From: Marivirga arenosa
Lineage (GTDB): Bacteria > Bacteroidota > Bacteroidia > Cytophagales > Cyclobacteriaceae
Assembly (NCBI RefSeq): GCF_030503875.2
Contig: NZ_CP129968.2
Span: 1,452,001-1,516,000 of the forward strand
Direction of reading: 5' to 3'
DNA: 64,000 bases
The position numbers were made by a program, and so were the translations under genes. Positions 1-8,602 of this stretch are shown here, one piece after another (the first letter of the stretch is position 1; every line of letters starts with the position of its first letter). The notes below the pieces were generated by a model, which made no database searches, had not been told where the DNA came from, and saw nothing but the letters and a program-made list of their open reading frames with translations.

Positions 1-774
1 TCGATATCTTCCTTTAAATACCTCTTCAAAAGAGGTGTCGGTAAAAACGGAATCAAGTCCGTTATTATGATAGCTGTAATCTGTAAAGTGATCTGATTGG
101 TGGCAGCTGCTACAATGCTGAGTGAATAATTGAAGTCCTCTTTTTTCAGCCGATGAAAATATATTTTTATCAGCTCTGGCGTATTGGTCGTATTTTGAAT
201 TTGCAGAGATCAGGCTACGCTGAAATTGTGCCAAGGCTCTGGAAATGGAAGCAGAAGAAACCCCTAAATTAGGAAATGCCTCCATGAATAAGGGATAGTA
301 ATCTGGATCATCAGACAACCAGCCAACAAGGCTATCCAAATCATTATTCATTTCATCTACATGCGTAAGTGGTCCAAAACTTAAAGATTCTAAATTAAGT
401 GCTCCTCCATCCCAAAAAAGACCATCTGCCCAGGCAATATTGGCTAGAGTAGGTGAATTCCTATGCAAGGCCTTTCCTGAAACTCCTAAGTTCGACAGCG
501 CTACACCATCAGTAAAGGCTTTTTCGGGCTTATGGCAGCTTGCACAGGAGACTTTTCCATTGGATGAAAATCGCTGATCGAAAAAGATTTTTTCTCCAAG
601 CAGCACTCCTTTTTCTGTTATTAAATTGCGCTCATTTTGTGGTAGAAAATCACCTAGATTCTCCGGAACCTCTATTGCATATTCTGGTACAAATTCCGTA
701 TCATCACAAGCGCTCACTATCATTCCCAAGAGAAATAAAGCTATAGAAATATATTGCTTATGTAATTTTGGCAT
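1..774 (-). CDS. Di-heme cytochrome c peroxidase (MbnH/MauG-like) lipoprotein, 3' part cut off
   Basis: The first 258 codons are visible, opening with ATG at 774; the rest lies beyond the window start. The N-terminus is a lipoprotein signal with a V-S-A-C lipobox (Cys23). Two c-type heme sites are present, C77-A-S-C-H81 and C221-S-S-C-H225, at the spacing of the bacterial di-heme cytochrome c peroxidase/MauG family. The segment KxFTDG after the first heme is typical of this family. It is the last visible member of a minus-strand run that also holds a complete paralogue (2502-3605) and two MbnP-like proteins, so it probably acts on an MbnP-like partner rather than as a plain H2O2 scavenger. 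That role is inferred. The 160-nt gap to the preceding gene could hold its own promoter. Confidence 0.88.
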   Translation of the reverse strand, partial: MPKLHKQYISIALFLLGMIVSACDDTEFVPEYAIEVPENLGDFLPQNERNLITEKGVLLGEKIFFDQRFSSNGKVSCASCHKPEKAFTDGVALSNLGVSGKALHRNSPTLANIAWADGLFWDGGALNLESLSFGPLTHVDEMNNDLDSLVGWLSDDPDYYPLFMEAFPNLGVSSASISRALAQFQRSLISANSKYDQYARADKNIFSSAEKRGLQLFTQHCSSCHQSDHFTDYSYHNNGLDSVFTDTSFEEVFKGRYR

Positions 775-802
775 ATCGCATAATTGATAAAAGATTTTAA
801 TA

Positions 803-879
803 GGCGCACAAATACTCTCTTAAGTATTACAAAATCAGCTATTAAAGTTGAATATTTTAAGATTGATTATTTGTGCGCC
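803..879. repeat. 12-bp inverted repeat with 53-nt spacer
   Basis: GGCGCACAAATA at 803-814 is matched exactly by its reverse complement at 868-879. It lies in the gap between the second MbnP-like gene and the truncated peroxidase gene. A smaller hairpin (AATACT/AGTATT) lies inside the spacer at 811-828. It could be an RNA hairpin controlling read-through, a protein site, or the ends of a small mobile remnant; the sequence alone does not decide. Confidence 0.4.
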
Positions 880-888
880 AATTTGCTA

Positions 889-921
889 GAAGAAAGAATT
901 ACATTTATAATCTTTTCTTCT
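889..921 (-). terminator. Possible hairpin after MbnP-like gene
   Basis: An imperfect inverted repeat with 14-nt arms (889-902 and 908-921) lies just past the stop codon of the 935-1690 gene. In the minus-strand transcript its second arm is U-rich (UUCUUUCUUCU). It may be a weak terminator or attenuator before the next peroxidase gene. There is no clean U-run, hence the low confidence. Confidence 0.3.
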
Positions 922-934
922 GTTTTGCTGCTAG

Positions 935-1690
935 TTACATGCTTTGATTCCCCATTATTTTAACCGACTTACTAACATTATCTGCTATTTTATTAGCTTG
1001 CTCTGGGTTTTTAAAAGTCATATTCACTAAGTTATCAGGATTGCCTAAATCAATTCCAGAGAAAAACTCCGCAATGTCATAGTTAATCATGATTTCATTT
1101 CCATCTTCCATTAGCATAAAATCGGCTGATAAATTGATATCCTTGATAAGAGCATTAGTCCCAATATGATATTTGAAAGCTTCGCCATCAACAGTTCCTT
1201 CTGCCACAATAAATTTGTAGCCTGAATTCCAGCTCCAGTAAGCAAAGCCAGGATAATCTTCAGATAAAGCATGATCGGAAGGCCAAGCAGAAGGTTCTAT
1301 GGTGCTATTCACAAGGGTATCTACCCCAATTTGGAAAGATATATTACCGTATTCTCCACCGGGAACTGTAACGCCTTCATAAATCATTTTATCGGCAGAA
1401 ACTAATAAAAACAAATCATCCTCTTTCTCTTCAGTGGCATTATCAAGTGCTACTTTTTGTCCGTCTTTTTGCTGTAAGCTTAAGTTTGAAACGTAAAATG
1501 ATACAGTAGAAAAGACTACTTCGTGATTGTTAATGCTATAAACTTGATCTGTAGAAAATTCCTGATCACCTACGGTAGGATGAAAGTGGAAATTAAAGGA
1601 TACATCTTCTTGGATGATGTTTTCGTTCATATCGTCATTACAAGAAAACATTAGGATGCTTGCTATTAATAGAATATATAGATTTTTCAT
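935..1690 (-). CDS. MbnP-like copper-binding lipoprotein (second copy)
   Basis: 251 aa with a short lipoprotein signal (Cys17 in LMFSC). The body fits the MbnP-like family: a beta-rich domain with a YVSNL segment near residue 66, a W152-S-W154-N-S-G-Y-K-F motif and a YHIG motif with His175. An FHFHP segment near residue 35 adds possible metal ligands. In characterised MbnP a tryptophan is converted to kynurenine by the di-heme partner MbnH and the product binds copper; transfer of that chemistry here is inference. It lies 24 nt after another MbnP-like gene and upstream of a MbnH/MauG-like gene. Identity with the paralogue is low outside the core motifs, so this is an old duplication. Confidence 0.78.
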   Translation of the reverse strand: MKNLYILLIASILMFSCNDDMNENIIQEDVSFNFHFHPTVGDQEFSTDQVYSINNHEVVFSTVSFYVSNLSLQQKDGQKVALDNATEEKEDDLFLLVSADKMIYEGVTVPGGEYGNISFQIGVDTLVNSTIEPSAWPSDHALSEDYPGFAYWSWNSGYKFIVAEGTVDGEAFKYHIGTNALIKDINLSADFMLMEDGNEIMINYDIAEFFSGIDLGNPDNLVNMTFKNPEQANKIADNVSKSVKIMGNQSM

Positions 1691-1714
1691 TTTATTATAT
1701 TTTTAATTTTAGAA

Positions 1715-2470
1715 TTAATTTGAAGTGTTAATTGAAAAGAAATTGTTAGCATAATTCTCTGCTATTTTGCTAGCGTTATCTCCGCCCATCGCCACATTTA
1801 CTTCATTAATGTTGATGTAGTGTGGAGCATCAAATAGAGATAAGACTTCTGCCTTGATTTCTACAGTAGCGGTTGTATTTGCTTTTATTTCGGCCTTAAC
1901 TTCTTTTTTTATTGTCTTATAATTTTCATTTCCGCCAATGTGATAAACCATTCCTTTTCTGTTACCATCAGATTCGAATATTTCTCCTTCCATCAGCAGG
2001 AATTTATAGCCCGTATCCCAGTTCCAAGCCATTTCATTGCTAGGGTCGAGGTCACCTGTATTATCTAAGCTTAGATTTTTTTCAGGATCAATTCCAATGG
2101 AAAATTCTATGGAAGAAATTTCTTGTAGCTCTAGATCAGGAATTTCAATAGTTAATTCCTTTCTTGTGCTCGTTTCTTCCAACAAATGATAACTTTCTGG
2201 TTCAGTGAAGATGACTTGTCCTTCTTCATCTAAAAACTTTATATTGGAGATGTAATATTTTAATACGGCAATATTAAAATCCACTTCGTCTCTGTTATAC
2301 CGAAAGCCTTCAAACTGCAATGGTTCGCCATTTAACAGATTTTCAAATTCAATTTTTAAAGTGCCTTTATCAATTTCTTCATTCTCAGTACAAGAAGTGA
2401 AGGTTAGCGCCAAAAAAAGAGGCAAGGCATATATAAATTTGTTTTTTATTGTTTTCATATTTTTCTTCAA
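1715..2470 (-). CDS. MbnP-like copper-binding lipoprotein (first copy)
   Basis: 251 aa. The lipobox is FTSC with Cys27 if translation starts at Met1; Met5 is an alternative start giving a more usual signal length. It carries the family core W149-N-W151-D-T-G-Y-K-F, followed by YHIGG (His177), and a YYISN segment near residue 72 matching the paralogue at 935-1690. It is 31 nt downstream of a di-heme MbnH-like gene in the same orientation, the pairing seen for MbnP/MbnH. The expected role is an outer-membrane-anchored or periplasmic protein whose tryptophan is oxidised by the partner to create a copper site. The family call is fairly secure; the modification and the metal are inferred. Confidence 0.8.
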   Translation of the reverse strand: MKKNMKTIKNKFIYALPLFLALTFTSCTENEEIDKGTLKIEFENLLNGEPLQFEGFRYNRDEVDFNIAVLKYYISNIKFLDEEGQVIFTEPESYHLLEETSTRKELTIEIPDLELQEISSIEFSIGIDPEKNLSLDNTGDLDPSNEMAWNWDTGYKFLLMEGEIFESDGNRKGMVYHIGGNENYKTIKKEVKAEIKANTTATVEIKAEVLSLFDAPHYININEVNVAMGGDNASKIAENYANNFFSINTSN

Positions 2471-2501
2471 TTGTTAAAAAATTCATATCTAAATCACGCA
2501 G

Positions 2502-3605
2502 TTAGTGAGGGTTAGAGAAATCCGGATTATTTAAGAATGATTCGTCTGTCAACATGTGTAAAAAAGCGATCACGTCTTTCTTTTCTTTTTCAGTTAAGTG
2601 TAGCCGAATTTCATCATGAACATTTATAGGCTCGTTGCTACCTTCGATGATTAAAATATCCAAGGTTTCACTTTTTTTAATGCCCGAATTGTAATGATCT
2701 AATACTTCTTCCAGAGTTTCAAATCGTCCATCGTGCATATAAGGAGCCGTTACAGCAATATTCCTTAAGGTTGGGGTTTTAAATCGCCCTTTGTCTTGAG
2801 GCTTGCCTGTAACTGCCATTAAGCCATCATCCATTGTCTCATCATTATCTAACCCATTGTTATGAAACCCTTGAAATCCATCAATATCGCCTGAAGTAAG
2901 CGGTCCCAAATGACAATCTCCACAATTAGCACCTCTCAATTGACCTGGAATTGGATGTGTGAAAAAAAGGTTCATCCCGTTTAATTCCGATTGAGTAGGC
3001 TCAATTTCGCCTCTCAAGTATTGGTCATATCGAGAATCCGATGATATTAATGCCCTTTGAAACTGTGCAAGTGCGTTCCCGATTCTTTCCACATTGATGT
3101 CATAAGAACCAAAAGCTTTTTGAAAATCAGCAGCATACCCTTTCTCTTCCAACTTTTTAACTGCCTGCTCTAAAGGCAAATGCATTTCTATTGGATTTTG
3201 AATTGGATCAAGCGACTGATCTTTTAAGCGATCGAATTTTCCCGACCATGTGAAATTTTCTGTCCACAGCAAATTACTTAGCGACATTGCGCTTACTTTT
3301 CCTAGCCTTCCTTCAAATCCTTCGCTTTTCGCCTTTCCGTCAGTAAATGCCAATTTTTGTTGGTGACATGTACCGCAAGAAATGCTATTATCCGCTGATA
3401 AAGCTTTTTCATAAAATAGCTTTCTTCCTAGTTCAAATCCATTTTTTGTGATGGGGTTGTCACTAGGTATGCGTTCCTTGTAGTCTCCAAAATAAACTGG
3501 TGGGTTTATTTGATAACTGTCTTCTACAACTGGAGAGTATTCTTCAGGATTGCACGCTATTAACCAAGGATATAAGGAAAGCAGAAATAAAATTCTACTT
3601 TTCAT
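2502..3605 (-). CDS. Di-heme MbnH/MauG-like peroxidase lipoprotein
   Basis: 367 aa, complete. The signal ends in a lipobox (LIAC, Cys18). Heme sites are C77-G-T-C-H81 and C228-G-D-C-H232. Near the C-terminus, TAPYMHDGRF contains the conserved methionine region seen in di-heme peroxidases, followed by a helical tail. The length suits the cytochrome c peroxidase/MauG/MbnH family. Because two MbnP-like genes follow at once, an MbnH-type role (two-electron oxidation of a protein tryptophan) is more likely than bulk peroxide removal. It follows the small Cys-rich membrane protein gene by 43 nt and probably shares its transcript. Confidence 0.87.
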   Translation of the reverse strand: MKSRILFLLSLYPWLIACNPEEYSPVVEDSYQINPPVYFGDYKERIPSDNPITKNGFELGRKLFYEKALSADNSISCGTCHQQKLAFTDGKAKSEGFEGRLGKVSAMSLSNLLWTENFTWSGKFDRLKDQSLDPIQNPIEMHLPLEQAVKKLEEKGYAADFQKAFGSYDINVERIGNALAQFQRALISSDSRYDQYLRGEIEPTQSELNGMNLFFTHPIPGQLRGANCGDCHLGPLTSGDIDGFQGFHNNGLDNDETMDDGLMAVTGKPQDKGRFKTPTLRNIAVTAPYMHDGRFETLEEVLDHYNSGIKKSETLDILIIEGSNEPINVHDEIRLHLTEKEKKDVIAFLHMLTDESFLNNPDFSNPH

Positions 3606-3648
3606 TATAGAGTATCGTCAATTAGTTAAAACTTGTGATTATTAAGGA

Positions 3649-4071
3649 TTAGGCTAATAAACGAGGGGGATGGGTAATGTCAAATTCAAATAAGAATTTG
3701 TATATATTCGAGTAATCAGGGTAAAAGTGAGTATTTGGAATATCTGCGTTAAATACTTTAATGCTAAGTGTTTTTGGACTATTATCAAGCTGAATCTGCT
3801 CTGTTAAAGTGTTTTTTTCTGAACTCTTTTTTTCAGCTTCTTTTTTCAATTGGTCATTTAAATAACAACTTCCATAACACATCGTCATGGGTTCGTCTTT
3901 GTTCACACAAAACAATTCCGCTAATCTGTCTCTATTTACTTCAAAATTAAGTCTGATGACCATGAACATGAAGGTATGGCAGAGAAAAAATAGTAATAGC
4001 GTTATGGTGATGACTTTTTGCTTCACGTTTACAAAAGTAGGTGTTATTTTATCTTTAATCAATTGCAACAA
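3649..4071 (-). CDS. Small Cys-rich single-pass membrane protein of Bacteroidota
   Basis: 140 aa when started at a TTG (4071); a GTG about 16 codons in is an alternative, and no in-frame ATG precedes the membrane segment. One hydrophobic helix lies at about residues 20-40. A compact cysteine motif follows, C-V-N-K-x(6)-M-C-x-G-x-C, which resembles a Bacteroidota family of unknown function with a conserved CVN...CxGxC/H pattern. The C-terminus is charged and probably periplasmic. It heads the MbnH/MbnP-like run, so a part in metal (copper) handling or in delivering redox partners is a reasonable guess. No enzymatic motif is visible. Confidence 0.65.
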   Translation of the reverse strand: MLQLIKDKITPTFVNVKQKVITITLLLFFLCHTFMFMVIRLNFEVNRDRLAELFCVNKDEPMTMCYGSCYLNDQLKKEAEKKSSEKNTLTEQIQLDNSPKTLSIKVFNADIPNTHFYPDYSNIYKFLFEFDITHPPRLLA

Positions 4072-4173
4072 AAAATAGTTCGTTAAATCATAACGTTTAA
4101 GGTGTAGAATGTAAAAAAAATTAGATTGTTCGTTACAAATGTTACTTAAATCTTACTTCTTTGGATGATTCTT

Positions 4174-4208
4174 TTTTATCGATAAGGCTTCAAAAATAGT
4201 CGATAAAA
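4174..4208. promoter_or_regulatory. 9-bp inverted repeat between divergent operons
   Basis: TTTTATCGA at 4174-4182 and TCGATAAAA at 4200-4208 form an exact inverted repeat with a 17-nt spacer, midway between the divergent starts at 4071 and 4259. It could be an operator. A TATTTTTG element at 4230-4237 (plus strand), 22 nt before the DUF1800 start, fits the Bacteroidota -7 consensus, but I find no good -33 TTTG at the right distance. Confidence 0.3.
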
Positions 4209-4258
4209 TTATTTTTAAAGTTTTTTTTATATTTTTGATATTGAAGTAAATTAATATT

Positions 4259-6022
4259 ATGCCATTAACTCCACTTACTGAGCCATTAGGAAATCAAAGA
4301 GCTTCTCATCTTCTAAGAAGAACTGTATTTGGTGCAACTCCAGATTTAGTTCAGGAATTTTCTCAACTCACACCTCAACAGGCAATCGAAAGACTTTTTA
4401 TATCAGACCTTCCATTGCCAGAGCCTCCAATAGACCCTGCAACAGGTCAAGAGTGGATGCTAACTGGAACTACAGATGCTAATAGTGAGGGCTTTGAGTT
4501 AGAACAATACTTTTTAGGTTGGCAGATGGGGCAGTTTTTAGCGCCAAATGTAGAAGAGAATCAGAAATTACCCTATATTTTTAGAGAAAGGCTTGTCTAT
4601 TTTCTTCATACACATTTTACAACTAAAAGATCAGTTGTAGGAAGCAGTAGAGCCTTATATTTTCAGAATCAGCTTTTTAGAAAATTTGCATTTGATCAAT
4701 TCTTCACGATAGAAGATTCGCTAGAGCCTTTGAACTTTAAAGATTTAGTATTGAAGGTTTCTTTAGATAATGCCATGTTAAGGTTTCTCGATGGAAGGCT
4801 AAATGTTAAAGGAAGTCCTAATGAAAATTTTGCTCGTGAACTTTTAGAACTTTACACAATTGGTCGTGGTCTTGAGGGAACTGATAAAGGAAGTAGTGAA
4901 GTAGGAGATTATGGTACTTTTACAGAGCTGGATGTACAAGAAGGTGCTCGAGTTTTGTCAGGTTTTAATACTGATCAAAATTTTAGTTTCATAGATGAAC
5001 AAACCTCTTTGCCCACAGCGATAGCTAAAGGAGATGGTTTGACAGCAAGTCAGCATGATAATGCGAGCAAAAAATTAAGCTTTAGGTTTGGCGAGGCTGT
5101 AATATCTCCAAATCCTGAGTTACAATTAAATGGTCAAGCTACTTACGAAAGTGCTGTTGATGAAATTAAACAGTTTGTTGATGTAATTTTCCAGCAAGAG
5201 GAAACAGCAATTCATATCTGCAGAAAATTATATAGATTTTTTGTGTATCATGAAATTAAAGAGGAAACTCAAAATGGTGTCATAAAAGATATGGCAACCG
5301 TCTTTGTAGAAAGTGGTTTTAGTTTACAAGCTGTCCTGACATCACTATTCCAAAGCAGAGAGTTTTATGAAGGAGGTGATGGCTTAACGGATGATAATTT
5401 TGGTAGTATTATTAAAAGCCCAATTGATTTAATTATTGGCCATGCAAGAAATTTCGAACTTCAATTACCAGATTATCTTACAGATGCCACTACATTTTAC
5501 GAATTCACAAATGAGTGGCTCAATACTATGAGAATAATGGGCCTTAATTTTTATGAGCCTTTTGAAGTAGCGGGTTACCCAGCCTATCATCAGTTTCCAA
5601 TTTATCACCGAGGATGGATTACTACCTCTTATTTAACTCAAAGATACGCTTACGTTCAAAGAGTGAGTAGAGCTGATATGATGGAAATGTCTGTTGCTAT
5701 TTCTACACCAATACAATATGTGGAAAAATATGTAGATAATGCTATCGCTGCGAATGCTAGAGAACTTGTAGTTGAAGTGGCAAATCAGTTTTTAGCTCTA
5801 ACGGAGAATTTAGGTTTTCAAAATGAAGGAAGTAGTCCGCTTACAGAAGAAAGGTTGAATTATTTTCTCAATGCATTTTTGAAAACTTTTCAGATAGATG
5901 AAAACCCTGAAGAAGCATGGACTTTCAGATGGACACAGGGTGTTGATCGCGAAACGGTTGAAAGACAACTTCAAGATTTATTTAATGCTATTTTACAATC
6001 ACCAGAATATCAATTGATGTAG
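4259..6022 (+). CDS. DUF1800 family protein
   Basis: 587 aa. The N-terminal block AsHLLRRTVFGATP is the signature of DUF1800. Conserved family segments follow: the RERLVYFLHTHFTT region (about residue 115) and the NENFARELLELYTIG block (about residue 190). Unlike many DUF1800 proteins it shows no obvious signal peptide from this ATG, and no better upstream start is visible. DUF1800 genes are very often followed by DUF1501 genes, and that is so here with a 3-nt gap. Biochemical function is unknown; the pair is generally thought to act at or beyond the cell envelope. First gene of a four-gene operon. Confidence 0.85.
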   Translation: MPLTPLTEPLGNQRASHLLRRTVFGATPDLVQEFSQLTPQQAIERLFISDLPLPEPPIDPATGQEWMLTGTTDANSEGFELEQYFLGWQMGQFLAPNVEENQKLPYIFRERLVYFLHTHFTTKRSVVGSSRALYFQNQLFRKFAFDQFFTIEDSLEPLNFKDLVLKVSLDNAMLRFLDGRLNVKGSPNENFARELLELYTIGRGLEGTDKGSSEVGDYGTFTELDVQEGARVLSGFNTDQNFSFIDEQTSLPTAIAKGDGLTASQHDNASKKLSFRFGEAVISPNPELQLNGQATYESAVDEIKQFVDVIFQQEETAIHICRKLYRFFVYHEIKEETQNGVIKDMATVFVESGFSLQAVLTSLFQSREFYEGGDGLTDDNFGSIIKSPIDLIIGHARNFELQLPDYLTDATTFYEFTNEWLNTMRIMGLNFYEPFEVAGYPAYHQFPIYHRGWITTSYLTQRYAYVQRVSRADMMEMSVAISTPIQYVEKYVDNAIAANARELVVEVANQFLALTENLGFQNEGSSPLTEERLNYFLNAFLKTFQIDENPEEAWTFRWTQGVDRETVERQLQDLFNAILQSPEYQLM

Positions 6023-6025
6023 GTT

Positions 6026-7726
6026 ATGGATAGAAGAAAATTTATAAAAAGATTAGGATTTGCTGCTGGTGGTGCTGTTGCTTTTAATGGTATCCCTATA
6101 AAATTATTGTCTTCTCATCAGCCATTAAAAAGTCTATTGCCGAAAAGTGACAACGACAAGGTATTGGTAATCCTTCAACTACATGGAGGGAATGATAGTA
6201 CAAATAGTTTTATTCCGATTGATAATTATGATCTTTATTACAGTAGGAGAGCCAATATTGCCATTCCATATAAAAGTGGCAATCGGACCTTAATTCCTTT
6301 AGATAGTACTTTAAACCCTGCCGATCAAGTCGGTCTTCATCCTGACATGATTGATTTTAAAAGCATGTATGATAGGGGGCATGCAGCAGTGTATCAGGGG
6401 GTTTCTTATCCTAAAAATAATGGGTCTCATTTTAGAGGAAGAGACATTTGGTTCATGGGTGGAGATTATGATGATTATTATTCTTCTGGATGGGTAGGGA
6501 GATATCTCAATCATATTTATGCTCCATCTGAGTATCCTGATGATTTCCCAAACGCAGGCATGCCAGACCCATTAGCTTTAGAAATGGGAAATGATACTTC
6601 ATTATTATTTCATCAGGAAGGGAATATTCCAACATCTATTTCATTAGGAAATAGCCCTGGGCAACTGCTGAATCAAATTGAAAATTTAGAAGGATTTGCA
6701 GATGAAGGGATAGATCCAAGAGGTTTGCCACCAGAACATTTAGCAGGCTCTCCTTATAAAAAGGAAATGGATTGGATATTAGGATTAGAAGATAAATCTG
6801 AAACTTACATTAAAAGACTAGGAGAGATTTATCAATCTTCTAATGAAACTAAAGTAGATTATCCTGAAATATATCCGTTTAATGCGCCATCAGGTAGCTT
6901 ACGAAATCCTCTAAGCGGGCAGCTTCAATTAGTAGCTCGTTTATTAGGCGGTGATATAAAAACTAAGGTTTTTCTAGTGAAAATTGGAGGATTTGATACT
7001 CATGCAGGACAGGTGGAAGGAAGTAATACTACCATGGGGGTTCATGCTACTAAAATGTATCATATTTCGGCTGCAATGAAAGCATTTCATGAGGATTTAA
7101 AAGCTCGTGGTTTACAAGATAGAGTCTTGACCATTAGTATGAGTGAATTCGGTAGAAGAATTCCATCAAACGGAAGTTACGGTACCGATCATGGAAAGGG
7201 TGGAGCGGTAATGGTATTTGGAAATCGAGTGAATCCTGGAGTATTTGGTACTAATCCGGATTTAACTCAAAGTAATATAGGATTACAATTTGACTATAGA
7301 CAGCTCTATGCTAGTATTCTTCATGAATGGTTGGGAGTAGATCAAGCAAGTATTAATAACGATATCTTTTTTAAAGATTTTTTCAACGCATCTGATGAAA
7401 ATGGGAATCCATTACCTGATGTAGAAATGATTTCTAATAGCATTACAGGAACAAATTCTTGGTTAGGTAAGCATTATAATGTGGCTAATCCATTTCCAAA
7501 TCCAGCAGCAGATTCAACCAATTTAAAGATTCAATCAAATGAGGCTGGAAAGGTAAGAATTGAAATTATTAGCATAACGGGACAATCAATTGGTGTGATG
7601 ATGAAGCCTTTAATGCAAGGTAGTAATGATATCAAATTGGACTTAAGTGGATTAAAATCCGGTATTTACCAAATCAGAATTAATGCCAAAAATATAAATG
7701 ACTCTAAAAAATTAATCAAGAACTGA
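6026..7726 (+). CDS. DUF1501 family protein with Tat-like signal and T9SS sorting domain
   Basis: 566 aa. The N-terminus M-D-R-R-K-F-I-K followed by a Gly/Ala-rich stretch looks like a twin-arginine signal. The central region has DUF1501 landmarks: LQLHGGNDSTN near residue 50, KIGGFDTH near residue 320 and SEFGRR/DHGKGG near residue 375-390, typical of this metal-binding, alkaline phosphatase-like family. The last 80 residues (NPFPNPA..., LSGLKSGIYQIRI, ending in a Lys-rich tail) are a type A T9SS C-terminal sorting domain, so the product is probably exported and attached at the surface or released. Use of Tat for a T9SS cargo would be less common than Sec. Substrate unknown. Confidence 0.87.
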   Translation: MDRRKFIKRLGFAAGGAVAFNGIPIKLLSSHQPLKSLLPKSDNDKVLVILQLHGGNDSTNSFIPIDNYDLYYSRRANIAIPYKSGNRTLIPLDSTLNPADQVGLHPDMIDFKSMYDRGHAAVYQGVSYPKNNGSHFRGRDIWFMGGDYDDYYSSGWVGRYLNHIYAPSEYPDDFPNAGMPDPLALEMGNDTSLLFHQEGNIPTSISLGNSPGQLLNQIENLEGFADEGIDPRGLPPEHLAGSPYKKEMDWILGLEDKSETYIKRLGEIYQSSNETKVDYPEIYPFNAPSGSLRNPLSGQLQLVARLLGGDIKTKVFLVKIGGFDTHAGQVEGSNTTMGVHATKMYHISAAMKAFHEDLKARGLQDRVLTISMSEFGRRIPSNGSYGTDHGKGGAVMVFGNRVNPGVFGTNPDLTQSNIGLQFDYRQLYASILHEWLGVDQASINNDIFFKDFFNASDENGNPLPDVEMISNSITGTNSWLGKHYNVANPFPNPAADSTNLKIQSNEAGKVRIEIISITGQSIGVMMKPLMQGSNDIKLDLSGLKSGIYQIRINAKNINDSKKLIKN

Positions 7727-7729
7727 TTT

Positions 7730-8602
7730 ATGTTGAATATTAAATTATTCAGAGTATTTGTAGCTCTGATATTGTTTGCTTTAGCTTTAAATCCTGCTTA
7801 TAGTCAGTTGAGGAAGCAAAAGCCTAAACCAGGTAATCAAGCGCAAGAATTCTTACAAACACAATGGTGGTTAGGAATTAGAGGAGGGACTAATATTACA
7901 CAAACTACATTGATTGAAAGCTTTTCAGGGTTAAATCCTATCAATTATAATGAAGATAAGCTAGTAAAAGAATACGAAGATTTTGTTGATCCAGCCTTTC
8001 ATATTGGGTTGGATGTCACTTTTTATCACAAGGGATTTTCTGTAATGACTTACCCAACTTTTTTTAGAAATAATATCAACTACAATAGTGAGCTCGCTTG
8101 GTCAGGAGAAACGGATAGAGATCAGTATGAAACCAGTTATCAGGTAAGACAAAGCATTACTTTTTTAGAGCTTCCAATTGCTGTTAAATATGATATTCTG
8201 GGAGAAAAAATTAGACCGTTTGTGATGGCTGGAGCATTTTATGCTTTTGCTTTTGATGCTAATAAAGAAGTTAATGTATTTGAAACCGATTATGCATCCG
8301 GTGAAGCCGTAGAATTTGAAAGAGCCAATATCAAATTAAATAATAGGGAAGAAGTATTAAACAATTATGGAGTATTGGGTGGAATAGGTGTGAGTTTTGA
8401 CTTTTGGAATATTAGGTCAATTATTGATGTTCAGTATCGACATAGTTTTCAGTCAATTGTAAATGATCAAACCCGATTTGATGAGAATACTTTTTCATCA
8501 TTTGGTGAGGTGCAAGATGACTATAGTCTACAAAATTATAGCGCCTCAGTAAGTTTTGTTTTTCCACTTCGATTTATTGATTCTCAGTTTAAAGCATTAT
8601 GA
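7730..8602 (+). CDS. Outer-membrane beta-barrel protein (PorT/OMP_b-brl family)
   Basis: 290 aa with a Sec signal ending at about NPAYSQ (residue 26). The mature part alternates polar and aromatic residues in the style of a small beta-barrel: WWLGIRGGTN near the start, then ELPIAVKYD, PFVMAGAFY and a final aromatic strand. The pattern resembles the outer-membrane beta-barrel families common in Bacteroidota. It starts 4 nt after the DUF1501 stop and overlaps the next gene by 4 nt, so it belongs to the DUF1800/DUF1501 operon and may serve as its outer-membrane anchor or conduit. No specific function is assignable. Confidence 0.72.
   Translation: MLNIKLFRVFVALILFALALNPAYSQLRKQKPKPGNQAQEFLQTQWWLGIRGGTNITQTTLIESFSGLNPINYNEDKLVKEYEDFVDPAFHIGLDVTFYHKGFSVMTYPTFFRNNINYNSELAWSGETDRDQYETSYQVRQSITFLELPIAVKYDILGEKIRPFVMAGAFYAFAFDANKEVNVFETDYASGEAVEFERANIKLNNREEVLNNYGVLGGIGVSFDFWNIRSIIDVQYRHSFQSIVNDQTRFDENTFSSFGEVQDDYSLQNYSASVSFVFPLRFIDSQFKAL

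Noticed and set aside
540..746. 68-codon plus-strand frame at the left edge
   Set aside because: It is antisense to the first heme motif and signal sequence of the truncated di-heme peroxidase gene.
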